Part shown: one piece after another, positions 26,620-35,285 of the stretch
Numbering within the stretch: the stretch's first letter is position 1
Layout of the letters: each line of letters starts with the position of its first letter
Assembly (NCBI RefSeq): GCF_009176725.1
Contig: NZ_AP020337.1
Span: forward strand, 1,674,001 to 1,738,000
Length of the DNA: 64,000 bases
Reading direction: 5' to 3'
Origin: Pseudomonas sp. KUIN-1
Lineage (GTDB): Bacteria; Pseudomonadota; Gammaproteobacteria; Pseudomonadales; Pseudomonadaceae
The notes under the pieces: generated by a model
The model's input: only the letters and a program-made list of their open reading frames with translations
What the model was told of the DNA's origin: nothing
Databases searched by the model: none
Program-made: the position numbers and the translations under genes

Positions 26620-27420
26620 ATGTGTGAACTACTGGGCATGAGCGCCAACGTCCCGACCGACATTGTCTTCAGCTTTACCGGGCTGATGCAGCGTGGCGGC
26701 CGCACCGGTCCGCATCGCGATGGCTGGGGCATTGCCTTCTACGAGGGCCGTGGCCTGCGTCTGTTTCAGGACCCGGCAGCCAGCAGCGAATCGGAAGTCG
26801 CACAGTTGGTGCAGCGTTATCCCATCAAGAGCGAAGTCGTGATTGGCCATATTCGGCAGGCCAACGTCGGCAAGGTCTGCCTGTCCAATACCCATCCTTT
26901 CGTCCGTGAGCTCTGGGGCCGTAACTGGTGCTTTGCGCATAACGGTCAGCTGGCGGATTTCACCCCGGGCGTTACTTTTTATCGGCCAGTGGGCGATACC
27001 GACAGCGAAGCGGCATTCTGCGACTTGCTCAATCGCGTCCGCGAAACCTTTCCCGAGCCCGTCGACGTCGAGGCGTTGCTGCCTACGCTGATTCAGGCGT
27101 GTGCCGAATATCGCAGTAAAGGCGTGTTCAACTGCCTGTTGAGCGACGGCGACTGGCTGTTTTGCTTTTGCAGTACCAAACTGGTTCAGATCACTCGCCG
27201 TGCTCCGTTCGGTCCGGCGAGGTTGAAAGATGTCGACGTGATTGTCGATTTTCAGGCTGAAACCACACCGCACGACGTGGTCACGGTCATCGCGACCGAA
27301 CCCTTGACCGAGAACGAAAACTGGAACCGCTATGAACCGGGCCAGTGGAGTCTGTGGCGCAAGGGCGAGAGCGTGGCGCAAGGTTCAGTCGACACCGCGA
27401 CCGAGACGGCCAGGCCGTAA
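26620..27420 (+). CDS. Class II glutamine amidotransferase (YafJ-like)
   Basis: A 266-residue protein with the Ntn-hydrolase amidotransferase fold. The catalytic Cys2 follows the initiator Met ([14 protein letters not shown]). [21 protein letters not shown] and [37 protein letters not shown] give the glutamine-binding Arg and Asn-Gly, and [10 protein letters not shown] completes the pocket. It has no attached synthase domain, so the ammonia acceptor is unknown. It resembles YafJ. Confidence 0.9.
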   Translation: MCELLGMSANVPTDIVFSFTGLMQRGGRTGPHRDGWGIAFYEGRGLRLFQDPAASSESEVAQLVQRYPIKSEVVIGHIRQANVGKVCLSNTHPFVRELWGRNWCFAHNGQLADFTPGVTFYRPVGDTDSEAAFCDLLNRVRETFPEPVDVEALLPTLIQACAEYRSKGVFNCLLSDGDWLFCFCSTKLVQITRRAPFGPARLKDVDVIVDFQAETTPHDVVTVIATEPLTENENWNRYEPGQWSLWRKGESVAQGSVDTATETARP

Positions 27421-27466
27421 GACACCATCACATCGGCTTAATGGATAAAAAAGAAGAGGGATATTG

Positions 27467-27991
27467 ATGCTGCGAAGTTATCTGCGATTGGTCCTGTTCA
27501 CCATGGGCCTGCTGTTCGGGGTACAGATTCCCGGTTTCATCAGTGATTACAGCAAGCGTGTCGAAGCGCATCTGATCGAGGCGCAACAAGCCGTCAAGGG
27601 CTATACCGCCACTGCGCAGCAGTTCTTCAAGGGCGATATCCAGGCGCTGATCCAGCACTATCGCAGCAGTGAAGACCCGGTTTTCCGCAGCGATGCGGAC
27701 ACCATCGACACCCTGATGAACCGCACGCACATTCTTGAGCGTCAGTGGCTCGGGCTCCAGGGGCCGTGGTATTCCAAAGCCATCTTCGTGGCCACCTCTT
27801 CCGATCCGGATATCCGTCGCGAAACCTTCAATGGCTATACGTGGCAAGTTCTGCTGGCCCCGGAAGTGATTGCCTGGGGCATCATCAGTGCATTGCTGCT
27901 GGCGCTGCTGATCGAAAGCTTTGTGCTGTTGCTTGGCTGGGTTTTCAACGGCGGACGACGCAAGCCGCAGCTGGAACGCGACTGGAATTGA
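27467..27991 (+). CDS. DUF2937 membrane protein
   Basis: A 174-residue protein with one hydrophobic helix at the N-terminus (about 4-22), a soluble helical middle (VEAHLIEAQQAVKGYTATAQQFFKGD) and a second membrane helix near the end (about 140-163), followed by a basic tail. This is the DUF2937 layout. The ATG at 27467 has AAGAAGAGGG six bases upstream. It follows the amidotransferase by 46 bases and may share its transcript. The function is unknown. Confidence 0.75.
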   Translation: MLRSYLRLVLFTMGLLFGVQIPGFISDYSKRVEAHLIEAQQAVKGYTATAQQFFKGDIQALIQHYRSSEDPVFRSDADTIDTLMNRTHILERQWLGLQGPWYSKAIFVATSSDPDIRRETFNGYTWQVLLAPEVIAWGIISALLLALLIESFVLLLGWVFNGGRRKPQLERDWN

Positions 27992-28028
27992 CTGTGGGGC
28001 GGGGCATAGCGAAACATCGGCGCGCAGC

Positions 28029-28745
28029 TCATATGACTGCCCGTGTTTCATTATGTAGATAGGCGAGTACCGTTTCAGGTGCGTTCCACATCAGCACGTC
28101 GATGATTGAAAGGTTTTCGACGAAATTCAGAGGTCCCGTGGAATAACTGAATGAAGCGGGCTCGAGAAACCTCAGTTCTATGCCTCGTTCCTGCCATTCG
28201 CCGGGTATGAAAATTTCGCGTCCACCTGTGGCGTTGATGTACTGGCGCGCCCCCAGCACGGTGCTTATTTCCAGCGCCCATTGGCCTGCATGTTCAATGG
28301 GCGGCAGATCCAGGTTCATCGCCGCACAGCTTTCCCAGTTAAAACTCATGCCTAAATACTCGCAGACCACTTTCAGCGCGCGCGTGTTGAGTTCACACAG
28401 GTGGGTGGCAGGTGTGCCGAATGTCTGCTCGACCACCTGCAAGGTTTCCCGGAAGTACGGCGCCTGGCTTCGATAGTGTTCAAGCTGATTCTTGATTCGT
28501 CGGTGGGCACAGGCAAGGTCGATGATGGTCGCGTCCTTGATCAGTGCGCCCTCGCTGACACAGACCGGAACATTGATGTATTGCCAGTCGCCTTTGCTGC
28601 CCAGTACCCGATTGCGGTTCATCCAGCTTTTGCGTTTGTATTTGACGATGTCAAAGACCAGCCCGCGCTGGACCGCCGCAATGAGCTGGAAGTAACCGAT
28701 GTAGGGGAAAAAGTAAGGCTGCATGATCCCGAGCGTTTCGTTCAT
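28029..28745 (-). CDS. WbqC family protein
   Basis: A 238-residue protein with the WbqC signature: LGIMQPYFFPYIGYFQLIAAVQRGLVFDIVKYKRKSWMNRNRVLG at the start and INATGGREIFIPGEWQERGIELRFLEP in the second half. WbqC proteins occur in polysaccharide and glycan gene clusters and may act on activated sugars, but the reaction is unknown. No glycan cluster is seen nearby. An 8-bp tandem repeat lies just upstream of the start. Confidence 0.85.
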   Translation of the reverse strand: MNETLGIMQPYFFPYIGYFQLIAAVQRGLVFDIVKYKRKSWMNRNRVLGSKGDWQYINVPVCVSEGALIKDATIIDLACAHRRIKNQLEHYRSQAPYFRETLQVVEQTFGTPATHLCELNTRALKVVCEYLGMSFNWESCAAMNLDLPPIEHAGQWALEISTVLGARQYINATGGREIFIPGEWQERGIELRFLEPASFSYSTGPLNFVENLSIIDVLMWNAPETVLAYLHNETRAVI

Positions 28746-28753
28746 AAGTAACC

Positions 28754-28776
28754 CGCGACGTCGCGACGTCGCGACG
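28754..28776. repeat. Tandem 8-mer repeat in the wbqC leader
   Basis: Almost three copies of cgcgacgt lie 9-31 bases upstream of the WbqC-family start. The unit is nearly self-complementary, so each junction is also a short palindrome (gacgtc). Confidence 0.75.
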
Positions 28777-28954
28777 GCTGCTCAGGCAAAACGATGGAGT
28801 AACTGCAAAACGACCTACTCAATCAGCACTTTTGCGTCTGATTGGTTGTGTGGAACTGTCAGCGTAGTTTGGGTGTTCAAAATGATCATGCTGCTGGTCG
28901 GGTTGTATCGGTCGGTCGATGACCGGCTTATACAGCATTGGCAGCAGCCTTATT

Positions 28955-30133
28955 TCATTTCGCCAGGTAGCGCATGCCTTCTTCCAGACCGCTGAGGGTC
29001 AGCGGATACATCTGACCTTCAATCAAATCACGCACGATATGCGTCGAGGTGGTGTAGTCCCAGGCATCTTTCGGGTAGGGATTGATCCAGATGATCTTCT
29101 TGAATTTGGCCATGAAGCGCTGCATCCATACATAGCCCGCCTCTTCATTCCAGTGTTCGACGCTGCCGCCGGGCTGGGTGATTTCATAGGGCGCCATCGA
29201 GGCGTCGCCGATGAAAATCACTTTGTAGTCCTCGCCATACTTGTGCAGCAGGTCCTGGGTAGCGGTCCGCTCCGAGCTTCTGCGCAGGTTGTTCTTCCAC
29301 ACCGATTCATAGATGAAGTTATGGAAGTAGAAATACTCCATATGCTTGAATTCGGTCTTGCATGCGGAGAACAGTTCTTCACAGACCTTGACGTGCGAAT
29401 CCATCGAGCCGCCGATGTCGAACAGCAGTAATAACTTGATGGTGTTGCGCCGCTCCGGACGCATCTGAATGTTCAGCAGGCCGGCATCGCGTGCGGTGTG
29501 ATCGATAGTGCTGTCGATGTCCAGTTCATCCGCAGCGCCCTGACGAGCGAACTTGCGCAGGCGACGCAGGGCCACCTTGATATTGCGCGTCCCCAGCTCA
29601 ACCTGATCATCCAGATTCTTGTACTCGCGCTGGTCCCAGACTTTGACGGCCTTGCCTTTGCGCTCGCCGGCCTCGCCGACGCGGATGCCTTCCGGATTGT
29701 AGCCACCCGAACCGAACGGGCTGGTGCCACCGGTGCCGATCCATTTGTTGCCACCGGCATGGCGTTCCTTCTGTTCTTCCAGACGTTTCTTGAACTCCTC
29801 GATCAGTTTGTCGAGGCCGCCCAGCGACTGGATCTGCGCGCGTTCCTCGTCCGTCAGCGAGCGCTCGAACTCTTTGCGCAGCCAGTCTTCCGGGATCAGC
29901 GCCTGCAAATGCTCGTCGAGGTTTTCCAGGCCGTTGAAATACGCACCGAAGGCGCGGTCGAACTTGTCGAAATGGCGCTCGTCCTTGACCAGAATCGTGC
30001 GCGCCAAGAAGTAGAACTCATCGATGTCGGCGAACACGACCCGCTGTTTCAGCGCATTGATCAGGTCCAGCAGTTCACGCAGAGACACCGGCACTTTGGC
30101 CGCGCGCATTTCGTTGAACAGGTTGAGCAGCAT
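28955..30133 (-). CDS. CoxE/VWA domain protein
   Basis: A 392-residue protein with a helical N-terminal part and a C-terminal von Willebrand A domain: LLLLFDIGGSMDSHVKVCEELFSACKTEF is the metal-ion site in DxGxS form, followed by YFHNFIYESVW and VIFIGDASMAPYEI. It pairs with the MoxR ATPase 39 bases upstream (same strand). MoxR-VWA pairs act as chaperone-like systems that insert cofactors or remodel complexes. The target here is unknown. Confidence 0.88.
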   Translation of the reverse strand: MLLNLFNEMRAAKVPVSLRELLDLINALKQRVVFADIDEFYFLARTILVKDERHFDKFDRAFGAYFNGLENLDEHLQALIPEDWLRKEFERSLTDEERAQIQSLGGLDKLIEEFKKRLEEQKERHAGGNKWIGTGGTSPFGSGGYNPEGIRVGEAGERKGKAVKVWDQREYKNLDDQVELGTRNIKVALRRLRKFARQGAADELDIDSTIDHTARDAGLLNIQMRPERRNTIKLLLLFDIGGSMDSHVKVCEELFSACKTEFKHMEYFYFHNFIYESVWKNNLRRSSERTATQDLLHKYGEDYKVIFIGDASMAPYEITQPGGSVEHWNEEAGYVWMQRFMAKFKKIIWINPYPKDAWDYTTSTHIVRDLIEGQMYPLTLSGLEEGMRYLAK

Positions 30134-30172
30134 GGCTGTCGCCCTTTTACATGGCAGGTTGGATAGACACGA

Positions 30173-31018
30173 TCAGCGATTGCCGCGACGGCTCATGAAC
30201 GCCAGACGTTCCAGCAGATGTACGTCCTGCTCGTTCTTGACCAGCGCGCCGGCCAGTGGCGGAATGGCCTTGGTCGGATCGCGTTCGCGCAGCACGGCTT
30301 CACCGATGTTGTCGGCCATCAGCAGCTTCAGCCAGTCGACCAGTTCGGAAGTGGAGGGCTTCTTCTTCAGCCCCGGCACTTTGCGCACATCGAAGAATAC
30401 GTCCAGCGCTTCGCTCACCAGGTCTTTCTTGATGTCCGGGTAATGCACATCGACGATGCGTTGCAGCGTGGCCCGATCCGGAAAGGCGATGTAGTGAAAG
30501 AAGCAGCGACGCAGAAAGGCGTCCGGCAGCTCTTTCTCGTTGTTGGAGGTAATGATGATGATCGGTCGCTTTTTGGCCTTGATGGTTTCATCGATCTCGT
30601 AAACGTAGAACTCCATCTTGTCGAGTTCCTGCAACAGGTCGTTGGGGAACTCGATATCGGCCTTGTCGATTTCGTCGATCAGCAGAATCACACGCTCCTC
30701 GGACTCGAAGGCTTCCCAGAGCTTGCCCTTTTTCAGGTAATTGCGTACGTCGTGGACCTTGTCGACGCCCAGTTGCGAGTCGCGCAGACGGCTCACCGCA
30801 TCGTACTCGTACAGGCCCTGATGGGCCTTGGTCGTGGACTTGATATGCCAGGTAATCAGTTTCGCGCCGAAGGACTCGGCCAGTTGCTCGGCGAGCATGG
30901 TCTTGCCGGTGCCGGGCTCGCCCTTGACCAGCAATGGACGCTCCAGCGTGATGGCCGCGTTGACCGCCAGCTTGAGATCGTCAGTGGCAACGTAGGCCGG
31001 CGTACCTTCGAACTTCAT
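30173..31018 (-). CDS. MoxR-family AAA+ ATPase
   Basis: A 281-residue AAA+ protein. Walker A GEPGTGKT is near residue 34, Walker B VILLIDEIDKAD near 107, sensor 1 PIIIITSNNEKELPDAFLRRC (Arg finger near its end) and a C-terminal lid follow. The ATG at 31018 has AAGGATGG upstream and is preferred to 31081. It is first in a two-gene operon with the VWA protein. Confidence 0.92.
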   Translation of the reverse strand: MKFEGTPAYVATDDLKLAVNAAITLERPLLVKGEPGTGKTMLAEQLAESFGAKLITWHIKSTTKAHQGLYEYDAVSRLRDSQLGVDKVHDVRNYLKKGKLWEAFESEERVILLIDEIDKADIEFPNDLLQELDKMEFYVYEIDETIKAKKRPIIIITSNNEKELPDAFLRRCFFHYIAFPDRATLQRIVDVHYPDIKKDLVSEALDVFFDVRKVPGLKKKPSTSELVDWLKLLMADNIGEAVLRERDPTKAIPPLAGALVKNEQDVHLLERLAFMSRRGNR

Positions 31019-31216
31019 TGATCCATCCTTTTTCGCATGGGCGCGCGTAACCGGTCGGCACGCACGCCGTAAGAGGGGCAAGCAATGCCCTGACTATAAC
31101 GTGGCGGCCCGCTGGCTGTGAACGAAGACGCCTCATTCAGTTCTTGAATGGCGCGTCACGCTGTGACCGGGTGTAAATTGTAACGCTGCTTCTGGTATGG
31201 CTAATTTGGCGATACC

Positions 31217-31452
31217 ATGCGTGCCATGTCGACCAAATACAGATTCAGGGATAAATACAGGATTCAGCTGAGAGAAAAAGACCACCTGCCGCCGCATGTT
31301 CACCTGACTGGGGGCTGGACGTGCTGATTTGCCTTGAGCTTGTAGAGCCCATGCGCGGAACTGCACCGGCTGTTGTGTTGAGGGAAGCTCTTGAATGGAT
31401 ACGCATTCGCCGTAACGAACTGATGGAGGAATGGAAACGATGGCATCCATGA
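31217..31452 (+). pseudogene. DUF4160 gene broken by a frameshift
   Basis: The first frame (31217 or 31226 to a TGA at 31325) encodes STKYRFRDKYRIQLRE followed by the DUF4160 motif LPPHVHLTGG. After the G5 run at 31310-31314 the family-like remainder (DVLICLELVEPMRG, then ALEWIRIRRNELMEEWKRW) continues in another frame to a TGA at 31450-31452. A single-base change in the G run restores one DUF4160 protein of about 78 residues. The stop of the second part overlaps the DUF2442 gene, the usual partner. DUF4160-DUF2442 pairs look like toxin-antitoxin or small regulatory modules. Confidence 0.7.
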
Positions 31453-31937
31453 AACGCCCACGGCTCAAGGAGGTTCATGCCCAGTCCGGATATCGACTGG
31501 CCTTGACGTTCATCGACGATCAGCAATTCGTGCTCGACATGAGCGCGGATGTGCAGACTTTTCCTGGGTTACGGCCTTTGATCGCTGCCGATGCCTTTGC
31601 CCAGGCCCAGGTGGGCGATGATGGCTGGACGGTTGAATGGCCAGAGCCGGATATCCAGATCGGTGCCGATACCTTGTACCTTGACGCTCAGGCTCAAGCG
31701 GCCACCGATGAAAACACGCGTATTTTCATCGGGTGGCGGGCCCGCACGGGGTTGCCCCTGGCCCAGGCCGCAAAAGCATTGGGTGTGAGCCCGCGCAGCA
31801 TCACCCGCTACAGCAACTCCCGCGAGCCGACACCACGCACCCTTGCGCTGGCTTGCCTGGGCTGGGATGCATTGCAGCAACAGGCACAGGCCGCCGAAGG
31901 GCGGGGTGTATACGGCACAGACAAAAAAACACGCTAG
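31440..31937 (+). CDS. DUF2442 protein with helix-turn-helix
   Basis: A 165-residue protein. Residues 1-80 match DUF2442 (RPRLKEVHAQSGYRLALTFIDDQQFVLDM with FPGLRPL). Residues about 95-145 form an XRE-like helix-turn-helix (TGLPLAQAAKALGVSPRSITRYSNSREPTPRTLALACLGWDAL). It probably regulates its own operon with the DUF4160 partner. The start may be ATG 31440 or 31449; GGAGGA at 31424-31430 suits the former. The partner gene is frameshifted, so this may be an orphan now. Confidence 0.75.
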   Translation: MASMKRPRLKEVHAQSGYRLALTFIDDQQFVLDMSADVQTFPGLRPLIAADAFAQAQVGDDGWTVEWPEPDIQIGADTLYLDAQAQAATDENTRIFIGWRARTGLPLAQAAKALGVSPRSITRYSNSREPTPRTLALACLGWDALQQQAQAAEGRGVYGTDKKTR

Positions 31938-33001
31938 GAACCCTTGCTGCTCTCATAGCGCGCATTGAATGCCTGCACGAACGCATTGCGCAGGATCTGC
32001 AGAAACGCCTGGAAGCCGCTGATGTCCTGCTGATGGACACTGCCGCTGAGGTCGACGCGTGTGGCGAACTGGTTTTCCCGCTGGTTTTTCAATACGGTTT
32101 CGCTGGTGCCGACCAGCGCTTCCCAGATCGAACGGAAAACACCCTTGTCCTTGTTTTCGACATCCTGCTGCCAGTTGAATACGTCCACATTGCGCAACAG
32201 CGGCTTTATGTAGCCCTTGAGCTGGCCTTTGTCGGCCTGCGCTTCAATCACCACGTCGCCATCGCCGGCGTTGAAATCGAACTTGCCGTAGGCCGACGAA
32301 AAGTCGTTGAGTTTCTTGAGTTGGATGCCGGTGGCGCGCAGTTTGAAGTCGAAGTCTTCAAAGTTGCTGAACGGGTCGAATCTGGCTGTGCTCTCCAGAT
32401 CGGCGTGGCCCAGCAGGCGCGCCTTGCCCTTGAACTCGGCATCGCGATTGCCCTCCACGTCGACCACGTTAGTCAGGTTATAGATGCTGGCATTGACCTG
32501 ATCCGCCTCGATTTTTACCTTGGGCGTGGAGTTGAAGTTATTGAACGTGATACGCCCGTCGTCGATGCGCAATTCGTTGAGGGTGATAGGCAGCAACTTG
32601 TTCATCTGGGTACGCCAGTCGGTGCCCTGACCGGTCTGCGAGTCCTGCTTGCTGCCGCCGTCCACGAAGTTGATCTGCGGGCCAGTGAACAGGGCTTTCG
32701 CGACCACTGCATGGTCATACCAGAGAGAGTGCCAGCTGACTGCCAGTTCGATCATCGGCGCGTCAAAGAAGGGCACCGGGACCTTGCCGTCGGTCTTGAC
32801 GATCTTCAGCCCCTTGATCCGGTACGCCCCTCGCCACAGTGCCAGGTCCACATCGGTGATCTCGCCTCGGTAGTCACCCATGTCGGCCAGTTTGTCGTTC
32901 AGATAGTCACGCACCAGGTATGGCAGGGCGATATTGACAGCGATCAGCAGGACTACCAGAGCGGCCAGGGTCCATAGCGGCCAGCTGTAGCGACGTTTCA
33001 T
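31934..33001 (-). CDS. DUF748 (AsmA-like) envelope protein
   Basis: A 355-residue protein with one N-terminal membrane helix (WPLWTLAALVVLLIAVNIALPYLV, residues about 6-30) and a long beta-rich periplasmic region. It matches DUF748, related to the AsmA/TamB family implicated in lipid transport or envelope maintenance. The ATG at 33001 has AGGAG nine bases upstream and is preferred over 33049. It overlaps the DUF2442 gene end by four bases, tail to tail. Confidence 0.8.
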   Translation of the reverse strand: MKRRYSWPLWTLAALVVLLIAVNIALPYLVRDYLNDKLADMGDYRGEITDVDLALWRGAYRIKGLKIVKTDGKVPVPFFDAPMIELAVSWHSLWYDHAVVAKALFTGPQINFVDGGSKQDSQTGQGTDWRTQMNKLLPITLNELRIDDGRITFNNFNSTPKVKIEADQVNASIYNLTNVVDVEGNRDAEFKGKARLLGHADLESTARFDPFSNFEDFDFKLRATGIQLKKLNDFSSAYGKFDFNAGDGDVVIEAQADKGQLKGYIKPLLRNVDVFNWQQDVENKDKGVFRSIWEALVGTSETVLKNQRENQFATRVDLSGSVHQQDISGFQAFLQILRNAFVQAFNARYESSKGS

Positions 33002-33127
33002 GACATGAGTCTCCTGTTTCAATGAAGGATTGACTGCTCGCGTCGTCATCCGTTCGGTCAGACTGGACGCCCCAGAGTTGGCGGCATAGGCTTTGGGTCT
33101 TTAACCGATGTGCACAAGGACACCCTC

Positions 33128-34102
33128 ATGAGCCGTATCTACGCTGATAACGCCCATTCCATCGGTAATACGCCGTTGGTGCAGATCAACCGTATCGCGC
33201 CGCGCGGTGTCACCATTCTGGCCAAGATCGAAGGGCGTAATCCGGGCTATTCCGTCAAGTGCCGTATCGGCGCCAACATGATCTGGGACGCCGAAAGCAG
33301 CGGCAGGCTCAAGCCGGGCATGACCATCGTCGAGCCAACCTCGGGCAACACCGGCATCGGTCTGGCCTTCGTTGCCGCTGCCCGTGGCTACAAACTGATG
33401 CTCACCATGCCCGCTTCCATGAGCATAGAACGTCGCAAGGTACTCAAGGCACTGGGCGCAGAACTGGTGCTGACCGAAGCGGCCAAGGGCATGAAAGGCG
33501 CGATTGCCAAGGCCGAAGAACTGCTGGCAGGCAACCCCGAGAAATATTTCATGCCGGCGCAATTCGAAAACCCGGCCAACCCGGCCATCCATGAAAAAAC
33601 CACTGGCCCGGAAATCTGGGCAGACACCGACGGTGCCATCGACGTCCTGGTGGCAGGCGTAGGAACTGGCGGGACTATCACCGGTATCTCCCGGTATATC
33701 AAGCACACCGAAGGCAAACCGATCCTGTCGGTCGCGGTCGAGCCGGACGGTTCGCCGATCATCACCCAGGCGATGGCCGGTGAAACGATCACGCCCAGCC
33801 CGCACAAGATTCAGGGCATCGGCGCCGGCTTCATCCCGAAAAACCTCGACCTGTCGATTGTCGACCGGGTGGAGCGTGTCACCGATGAAGAGTCCAAGGC
33901 CATGGCGCGGCGTCTGATGCAGGAGGAGGGCATTCTCTGCGGTATCTCCTGCGGCGCGGCAATGGCGGCTGCCGTCCGTCTGGCTGAAAAGCCGGAGATG
34001 CAGGGCAAGACGATCGTGGTGGTGCTGCCGGACTCCGGCGAACGTTACCTGTCGAGCATGCTGTTCAGCGATCTGTTTACCGATCAGGAGCTTTCCCAGT
34101 AA
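33128..34102 (+). CDS. cysK: Cysteine synthase A (O-acetylserine sulfhydrylase)
   Basis: A 324-residue PLP enzyme making cysteine from O-acetylserine and sulfide. The PLP lysine lies in [19 protein letters not shown], the substrate loop is [21 protein letters not shown], the phosphate-binding loop is [16 protein letters not shown], and [15 protein letters not shown] and [10 protein letters not shown] close the site. Length and motifs fit CysK rather than CysM. AAGGA lies seven bases before the ATG at 33128. Confidence 0.95.
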   Translation: MSRIYADNAHSIGNTPLVQINRIAPRGVTILAKIEGRNPGYSVKCRIGANMIWDAESSGRLKPGMTIVEPTSGNTGIGLAFVAAARGYKLMLTMPASMSIERRKVLKALGAELVLTEAAKGMKGAIAKAEELLAGNPEKYFMPAQFENPANPAIHEKTTGPEIWADTDGAIDVLVAGVGTGGTITGISRYIKHTEGKPILSVAVEPDGSPIITQAMAGETITPSPHKIQGIGAGFIPKNLDLSIVDRVERVTDEESKAMARRLMQEEGILCGISCGAAMAAAVRLAEKPEMQGKTIVVVLPDSGERYLSSMLFSDLFTDQELSQ

Positions 34103-34277
34103 CACATCTTCGCAAGCGCGCACTTCATGCGGGCAACGCAAGGGTTTATGATGGCCAGCTTACGACTCGCCGGACGATCAGCGCTGTCCGCCCGGCGCTC
34201 CAGTCATTATTCAGAATCATGCATCAGCACTGCCCGCGTGACGTTTGGCGTTATCTGCCCGCTTCAAGGAGAGCTTC

Positions 34278-35216
34278 ATGACCCTTTCATTTGTTGCCAA
34301 GGCATCGATCCTGATGCTGTTTCTGGGCAGCACGCTGTACGTTCATTTGCGCGGTCGGGCCCGATTGCCTCTGTTGCGGCAGTTCGTCAACCATTCTGCA
34401 TTGTTCGCACCGTACAACGCACTGATGTACCTGTTTTCCCGCGTGCCGTCCGAGCCGTATCTGGACCGCAGCAAATTCCCTGAACTGGACGTCCTCAAGG
34501 ACAACTGGGAAACCATTCGCGACGAAGCCATGCACCTGTTCGACGAAGGCTATATTCGTGCGGCGGAGAAAAACAACGACGCCGGTTTCGGCTCGTTCTT
34601 CAAGAAGGGCTGGAAGCGCTTTTACCTGAAGTGGTACGACAAGGCCTTGCCGTCTGCCGAGGCGCTGTGCCCGAAAACAGTCGAACTGGTCAACAGCATT
34701 CCCAACGTCAAGGGCGCGATGTTCGCGCTGTTGCCGGGTGGCAGTCACCTCAATCCGCACCGCGATCCGTTTGCCGGCTCGCTGCGTTATCACCTGGGCC
34801 TGTCCACGCCCAACTCCGATGACTGCCGGATCTTCGTCGATGGCAAGGAATACGCCTGGCGTGACGGTCAGGACGTCATGTTCGATGAGACCTACGTTCA
34901 CTGGGTCAAGAACGAGACCGACCAGACTCGTGTGATTCTGTTCTGTGACATCGAGCGTCCGCTGACCAACCGCTTCATGACCCGTATCAACCGCAGCGTC
35001 AGCGCGTTTCTGGGCCGCGCCACCGCTCCGCAGAACCTTGACGACGAGCGCGTCGGCGGAATCAACCAGGCGTATGCATTCAGCAAGCGTTTCAGCGACG
35101 GCTTCAGTGGCAAGGTCAAGCAGTTCAAGCGCGCCAACCCCAAGGCTTACCGCGTACTGCGCCCTGTTCTGGCAGTGGCTGTACTGACGCTGCTGGGCTA
35201 CTGGTTGTTTGGTTAA
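34278..35216 (+). CDS. lpxO: LpxO-like lipid A hydroxylase (aspartyl/asparaginyl beta-hydroxylase family)
   Basis: A 312-residue inner-membrane protein with hydrophobic helices at both ends (about 4-20 and 293-310). Between them is an Fe(II)/2-oxoglutarate dioxygenase domain: HLNPHRDPFAGSLRYHLGLSTPN with the His-x-Asp metal pair, and FDETYVHWVKNETDQTRVILFCDIERP with the distal His and an Arg for 2-oxoglutarate. LpxO hydroxylates a secondary acyl chain of lipid A. GGAGAG precedes the ATG at 34278. Confidence 0.85.
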   Translation: MTLSFVAKASILMLFLGSTLYVHLRGRARLPLLRQFVNHSALFAPYNALMYLFSRVPSEPYLDRSKFPELDVLKDNWETIRDEAMHLFDEGYIRAAEKNNDAGFGSFFKKGWKRFYLKWYDKALPSAEALCPKTVELVNSIPNVKGAMFALLPGGSHLNPHRDPFAGSLRYHLGLSTPNSDDCRIFVDGKEYAWRDGQDVMFDETYVHWVKNETDQTRVILFCDIERPLTNRFMTRINRSVSAFLGRATAPQNLDDERVGGINQAYAFSKRFSDGFSGKVKQFKRANPKAYRVLRPVLAVAVLTLLGYWLFG

Positions 35217-35247
35217 GCGACAGTCTTTCCTGTTATTCCGCTCTGAT

Positions 35248-35278
35248 CCGGTTGTTCGTGGCCTCTGCGAACAACCGG
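35248..35278. terminator. Bidirectional hairpin between lpxO and the hybrid kinase
   Basis: A perfect 11-bp stem (ccggttgttcg / cgaacaaccgg) with a 9-base loop lies between two convergent genes. There is no T-run. Confidence 0.6.
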
Positions 35279-35285
35279 CATTCCG

